A stretch of 64,000 bases of DNA from assembly GCF_019578655.1 (NCBI RefSeq), contig NC_063264.1, positions 11,449,213 to 11,513,212 on the forward strand. The letters are read 5' to 3'. This document shows, one piece after another, positions 58,554 through 64,000 of the stretch. A program made the position numbers and the translations under genes. Each line of letters opens with the position of its first letter. Positions within the stretch are counted from its first letter, which is position 1. The notes under the pieces were generated by a model that saw only the letters and a list, made by a program, of their open reading frames with translations, made no database searches and was not told the origin of the DNA. The DNA comes from Ricinus communis. Its lineage: Eukaryota > Streptophyta > Magnoliopsida > Malpighiales > Euphorbiaceae.

Positions 58554-60200
58554 CATTTTTTATGACCTTCTAATCTGAAGATAAGTGAATATAAGTTCAT
58601 TTATTCAAGTAACTAGTAAAGGTCTTGCAACTAGTTACTTAACTCCCACTATTTCTCGATACAAATCAATAGCCCTCACTATTAATTTAGGATACCAATA
58701 ATTTAGTTGTCCTAGTGAGCTAGAATCCCATCTATTTTAATACGAGCTTGAGTTTTCTCAACAGACCATATTAAAATAAATTAAGTAGATAGCTATTTGT
58801 CAATTGTACCTCTATAAAACTTCTAGATCAATTAGGTGAAAATAACGTTTGTCTAAACATATATTATGAGTTCTAAACATCATATATGTTTCACTTAATT
58901 CATGCCTCTATCTTCATATAATCAAGCCTTAGCGCATCTAAGTAAGACCTATCTATTAAAATAGATAACATACCAAGGTAATAACCAACCTTGAGTTTGC
59001 TCAACAAATAGACCTATGAACAAGGCTCTCATTACTATTTTAATTATGGAAGGCAACTTAATCATTTTCTTAACATGTGACTTAATATTGAATAAGAGAT
59101 TTTTAAAAAGTGGTGATTAAGGTCTCATGCTTTGGCATGAATATACAAATATCAAATGTAAGGGTTTCATGCTTTGGCATGATCATGCATATATCATACA
59201 TCCCATATACAACATAAGCCAAGTATATCAAACTACTATAGATGATTATGGAGTTTCTAAACTAGTTATCTCGAGCCATTGAAGACAACTAGATAGTCAA
59301 AACCTAGATATTGCCATCATGATCTTCAAGTCTTGAAGCAATATTCCCTTCATCTCCATTTGGTGCCATATCTCCATCCAGATTATCGAATACCATTCTA
59401 TCTAACTAATCTAAAACTATATATAACATTTACATAAGATTTAGAGAAACCTTGAGTTGCATTAAAGGGTAATTAGATGAGAAAAGATTTTTACAACCTA
59501 GAGAAATTTAGAAAAAGGAAAGGAAAGCAGTTTTTATTTCAAAAATACCAAATCAAAAAATTCAACCATTCAACACAATCACATTAGTCTTTATAGTCTA
59601 TAACTATCCATCATGCCAAATATAATCATATTATAAAAAGCATATAAAAGAATCAAGATAGGATAATTCAAGTTATTTGATCATTGCATGCAATTAGGAC
59701 TAAATAGAGTATGGAAAATTAAAATAATTAAATCACATTCAAAAATTGAAATTCTCCATATATTAGAGTGTAATTTTCGACCAAAACAAAAAAAATTTAG
59801 ACATAAAGTCAATCTTTTTCTAAACAAACTTTACTAATCTTAGTCATACTAGGAAACCAAGATTTAATCTTAGTTGAAGAAAGTTATAGATAATTAAAAT
59901 TAATAACATCAGATTTAATTGATAACTAATTCCCTTTGAACGATTCTTAAGTTTAATTTTATGTCCTTTTAGGGCATAAAGTCAAACATTAAGACATATA
60001 GTATGTATTAATTGCAACAAAAACCTAATCATACTAGGCCATTAAGACATAAGTCCTATGTTCACAAAAATTAATAAGAAACTTTATTTAATTAAATCAA
60101 ACTTAAAAAAATAAAATTCCCTTTTAATTCCTTAAATTTTATGCCATGTCCAAATTGAGTCCTGTGCCTTACTAGGGTAGCTCGGGTTTCGTTTCTCTAG
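58554..60200. other. Unassigned AT-rich DNA upstream of the copia gag
   Basis: This could contain the 5' leader and LTR of the copia element, which would lie on this side, but I cannot set its ends or find a primer site. CATGCTTTGGCATG, a 14-bp imperfect palindrome, occurs twice about 40 bp apart (near 59,128 and 59,169). No gene was seen. Confidence 0.35.
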
Positions 60201-60339
60201 TTTAGAGGGGTGTAGAGGTGTGTGTCTTGCCGTGGTCATTGGGTGGCTGGTGGTGTGGTTGTGCTTTTATTAGCCAGTTGTTGCATTTAGTATCTAAAGT
60301 TAGGCAAGTTAAAAGTTTTCTTGTCTCTCTTCCTTCATA

Positions 60340-61283
60340 ATGAAGGAGAACGTTACTTAAGACAAGGATGATTACATCGAGGAAATCATTCAGAGAAATC
60401 CAAATCTGAAGTGTTCTCAGTACACTCTTTAGTTACAACAAGACATTGATATGGACTTGTTTGAGAAGCTATTGATAGGGAAGGTACTCACTTTCAAGAA
60501 CTTGAATGTTAATATAGTCAAATCTGTGATATCCAATTTTAGAAACTACCAGGAGAAGTTTTGGTCCATAAGCATAAGTAAAACATACATTTTTAGAAAG
60601 AGTTGGATAACAAATGGGTGTTAAATAGACCTCCTTGGTTGGTGCTCATAGAGTGGCCAACAGATACTCCTATTGATTGGGTGGCTTTTCGAAGTGTCCA
60701 TTTTGGGTAGAATCTCATAATTTAGCTCCATGTGGAATCAATGGGGGCAATGCTCATGCTATCAGTAAACTTTTAAGGGATTTTATGACAATGGATTATC
60801 TAAGTCCTAGATTAGGGTATGAGTGTGTTCTGAGGATAAGAGTGGCGTTGAATATAGAGGAGCCTCTACGATTAGGTTTCTTCAATGATAAAAGCAAGCA
60901 TAAGAAGGGGTTCTAAGATTCTGAACAAATACCCTTCAGTTATGAATGATTACCTGAGTTCTGTTTTATGTGTGGAAGAATAAGTCACATATTAAAGATG
61001 TGCCCATTCTAAGATGATGAGAATATGCAAAAGCTTTTAGAGTTTGGTAACTTAAAGTATAATGCATCTATGAGGAGTATGATGATGGTAGTTCCTATTG
61101 GGATCCTAGACACCGTCGGGTTATAGCTATAGAGGCTGAATTAAAGGAAGATAAAAGTAAAGAGGAAAGGGCAAAAGTAAAACAGCCTGAGGATGATGTA
61201 ATGAAGGAGGCTAATTTGTGAGAGGGCAGGGGATCATAGGAGTTGGCACTCCACGTGCTGTCTAGAGAAGGTTGGTTAGGTGG
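60340..61283 (+). pseudogene. LINE ORF1 (DUF4283 plus zinc knuckle), broken and truncated
   Basis: The first ATG at 60,344 is followed within 15 codons by a stop. Then MDLFEKLLIGKVLTFKNLNV and NFRNYQEKFWSISIS, then NRPPWLVLIEWPTDTPIDW, FWVESHNLAPCGINGGNAHA and LGYECVLRIRVALNIEEPLR, the DUF4283-type pattern of plant L1-like ORF1 proteins. Next comes the CCHC knuckle CFMCGRISHILKMC (about 60,962-61,003). Such proteins bind LINE RNA for target-primed reverse transcription. Several stops and shifts split the frame. A lysine/glutamate-rich tail continues to about 61,215, and the element is cut at 61,284 by an LTR. The endonuclease/RT ORF2 is not in the window. Upstream DNA from about 60,200 may be its 5' leader. 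Confidence 0.8.
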
Positions 61284-62785
61284 TGATGCGTGCTAAACAC
61301 GACTAGCAATCTATAGGCAAGTGCACGTATAGAATATAATCTAGCTATGGCAAGTATCAATATCATATCCCACGGGAACTGAGAAACTATTACTACTACG
61401 TTATTCCTATTATCTAACCGATAAAAAAGGTAGTGAAACTTATTAACTAAAGATAATCCAGAATGCAATTGAAAGTTGAATTTTTAACAAAGAAAATAAG
61501 AGTTGAAGAAAGACAATAAAATGAGTTAACCCAATTAGGGATCACTTTAGCTAGTTGGCTTATAAACAACAAATTATGAATTGATTGATTAAGAATTGTG
61601 ATATTTGGATAATATCTTAAATGAATTGGTCTCTCTCTCGAGTTAACCAATCCCTAATCCTAAAGATGGAAAGCTGGAATCTCTTCTTAATAATTAATTT
61701 TAGAATAGCATTAATCTCTAAATTACCACTAATAAGAGTGTCTAATTCTTATTCCAATAAGCTATTACACCTATCTCTAGGATGCAAATCACCTAATCAC
61801 ACAAGCAGTTATCCAAACTCAATTGAATTCCTTAATTGCAAAGGAGTTCTCAAATTGATTCAACGTTGAAGGAGAAACAATAAATTTATTATACTTAAAT
61901 GATAACTAAGATCTTAAATCAATAATCCAATCATTTAAGCACAAAGCAAGCCTAACATGGCTAAAGATTGCCCCCAAATGGGTTTGCTAGAATTAGTTAC
62001 ACATGTTCATGATTAAACTAAAACAAGAATTGAATACAAAGTAGACAAGAATTGAAAAGAACATGAACACCCTTTTCTTAGATGGTGAGATGCTATCTTC
62101 TCTTGAATAACTTTGTATCAACACTCTACAGCTCAGATCTCTTTCTTCTTTCCCTTGAATCTTTGACCCAATCCTCAATGAGCAGCTATCTTGATGATGT
62201 TAAAGTGGAATTCGTCTCTGTTTTCCTCTTCTTGATCATTGGAAGTTAGCTCTAGGGTCTATCTTGGATACTTTAGAGTTCTACACTTTTTTCTCTCTGT
62301 GCGGCTCTCCTTTCTTCTTTCCTTCTCTTTTCTTTTAATTTAGTTTTCAAGACTCAACATGGCCTGGATTTGGGCTGTGCTAACGTGTCGAGCCAAAAGT
62401 GTAATTTCGCCCTTCTTCAACATGACTTGGATTCTTCCCGTACTCTTCAGCACGGGCATGCTCCTAGGCTGTTTTAGTCTCTGAAACCGTGTTGCAGATT
62501 GCTTCTTTTCACCCTAGGTAAGGCATTTCAACACGCCTGCTAACACTGATAGTGTTCCTCAGCACGGGCGTGTGGCTAGGGCGTGTTGAATAGTCTAACA
62601 CGCCCGATTTGTTAGTTTATTCCCGATTCTGATCCGATTTCTTTCTAACTTGGATGATGTGCCTAGAAAAACACCTGAGACATAAAGGGAACTAAAATAA
62701 GGTGATTCTAATACAAAAACACATAAATTGCTCTAAAAATAACTCAAGATCAAGCATGCAAACATATGTAAAATTAAGGATATCA
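61284..62785 (-). repeat. 3' LTR of the second Athila/Tat-like element
   Basis: About 1.5 kb; on the minus strand it begins TGATATCC (or TGATTTGATATCC, ending at 62,790) and ends TTAGCACGCATCA. A block with AACACGCC and CAGCACGGGCGTGTGG motifs lies at 62,360-62,610. The left flank is LINE sequence (GTTGGTTAGGTGG). Confidence 0.78.
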
Positions 62786-62790
62786 AATCA

Positions 62791-62803
62791 CCCCACACTT
62801 AAG
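62791..62803 (-). other. Polypurine tract
   Basis: Minus-strand GCTTAAGTGTGGGG directly before the LTR, preceded by TTGCTTGAGGACAAGC, the same signature as at 50,807. Confidence 0.72.
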
Positions 62804-63262
62804 CTTTTGCTTGTCCTCAAGCAATCAATAGTTTAGATCATAGTAATGCAATCAACCCTCCTTAAAATTCATGCATTGGACTATAATTAAGCAAAATTCA
62901 ATCTATCCGAAATTGAAACTCAACCAAAAACTAAACTAGGAATCTAAACAAGAGTAATTATCATGTTAGTGTATGAAGAAAATAAATACTACATTCAACA
63001 TCAAATATTCAAGAAACTATATGCCTCATAAGGAATCACTCTATGCACTCAGTGTTTAAAAGGTAGTCATCAATCCCTCAACGCAATTATATTCAACCTA
63101 CATACCTGCTCATAAATCCCATTTCCGCTACTGCAAGCAACGAAATATTATAATCAAAGGGTCTTCACAAGGGTTGTAATGGGGCTTAGTCTTAGGTATG
63201 AAGATTTGAAAGTGAAGTGTAAATAATTTCTTGACTTTTGCAATGCCTTATCCATAATATCA

Positions 63263-63318
63263 GCTCAAAAAGGACTAAATGCCAAACAAAGCTCAAAAAG
63301 GACTAAATGCCAAACAAA
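63263..63318 (-). repeat. Perfect 28-bp tandem duplication
   Basis: GCTCAAAAAGGACTAAATGC... is repeated exactly (63,263-63,290 and 63,291-63,318) inside the internal non-coding region. It is a small recent slippage product. Confidence 0.85.
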
Positions 63319-64000
63319 GATAATTAAATTCACTATAGTTTCCAAGTCTCTAAAACAAGATGCTCAAAAGGTGAAAAATGAATGAATACTAAATAAAGAA
63401 CTGTTTGTTTTTTTTTCCTTTTTTCTTTGAAGGAGAGAAAATAATAAATTTTATTTTCGATATAAGGGAGGATCTAAACCATATTTTTGAGAGACTTAGT
63501 GAATTCAAATTATAAATAAAACATGCATTTTATCCAACAACTCAATGAACACATTGCAAAAATTCCAGATATGGGGTAGGGATCAACAAATGAAAGGCTT
63601 AACAAAGAGTGATGATAAAGTAAAATGGTAAAAGATGAAGAAAGTGGATAAGCTCAAACTTGGCTAACCAATGGAAAATATCTCCAGGATGGCTTTTGGC
63701 TGCAACAGTAAATCCTAAGTGCCCTTATCATTTTATAACATTTGATTATTCATATGACCTCAACAAGCCTTACCAAGCAAGTTCTAAAAATAAGAAGAAT
63801 ACAATGCACACTCAAACAAGAAGGAAGGAGCATTTATGATGAATGCTCAATTAGGTTCAAAAACTCACAATTTAAATATGTACATTTGCATAAGGTGTCC
63901 AAATACCATAAATCAGATCATCATTTAATCAATTCATACACAAAACACAACAACTAATCAAATTCAAATTACCAACTTAAAGAATGGTTAAGTAACATTA

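Larger units (their letters stand above)
61284..64000 (-). mobile_element. Second Athila/Tat-like element (3' end), runs off window
   Basis: The minus-strand 3' LTR (to 62,785), the polypurine signature and ~1.2 kb of 3' internal non-coding DNA are present. The interior resembles 50,807-52,300 of the other Athila/Tat-like element: TTGCTTGAGGACAAGC, and AAGGGTCTTCACAAGGGTTG (63,159) against AAGGGTCTTTACCAAGGTTG (51,177). The two are clearly different in detail, so they belong to related subfamilies. It was inserted in a LINE ORF1. The other LTR and any coding part lie beyond the right edge. Confidence 0.78.

Overview
This window looks like repeat-dense, gene-poor nuclear DNA of a flowering plant, probably a eudicot and probably pericentromeric or rDNA-adjacent heterochromatin. 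The evidence is plant-type LTR retrotransposons with initiator-Met or Asp tRNA primer sites, plant LINE and copia remnants, and decayed pieces of plant 26S rDNA. I found no intact host protein-coding gene. Every recognisable coding stretch belongs to a broken transposable element. The species cannot be named from the sequence alone.

Left third (1-22,007): a very large array of a degenerate 39-bp satellite. In one orientation it reads as the 13-residue peptide SHIHKYTPLTGLF, in the other as MRKQPRKRGIFVN. The array has three orientation blocks: plus (1-3,524), minus (3,525-13,358) and plus (13,359-22,007). It is interrupted by an unidentified 223-bp insert (53-275), a solo LTR with a perfect 5-bp target-site duplication (10,053-10,917), a truncated copia element (11,602-13,063) and a 2.8-kb solo LTR (18,290-21,047).

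Middle left (22,008-26,548): two antisense 26S rRNA pseudogene fragments, a candidate solo LTR, and GC-rich ~60-bp repeats that look like rDNA intergenic-spacer subrepeats. These repeats lie on both sides of the 26S 3' fragment.

Centre (26,549-50,806): two copies of one Ty3/gypsy chromovirus family (Tekay/Del-like; PR-RT-RNaseH-INT-chromodomain; LTRs of about 2.3 kb). The first (26,549-35,427, plus) has a 5' LTR truncated at a junction with the spacer repeat. The second (44,560-50,806, minus) has lost its 5' end. Between them are LTR remnants of an Athila/Tat-like family (35,428-36,421), a complex of nested inverted repeats (36,422-40,589), and, inserted in the edge of that complex, a deleted gypsy element with a TATTA duplication (40,590-43,503).

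Right (50,807-64,000): a non-autonomous Athila/Tat-like element (50,807-55,492, minus; Asp-tRNA primer site, gag remnants, no pol), unassigned AT-rich DNA with a copia gag remnant (57,935-58,553), a LINE ORF1 pseudogene (60,340-61,283), and the 3' LTR plus 3' internal region of a second Athila/Tat-like element (61,284 onward, minus) that interrupts the LINE and runs off the window.

The most distinctive structure is the 39-bp satellite: short period, both strands open, higher-order organisation, a hairpin-capable core and switches of orientation. It behaves like a satellite rather than a gene family. Next in interest are the chimeric junction at 50,806/50,807 and the inverted-repeat complex centred near 39,285.
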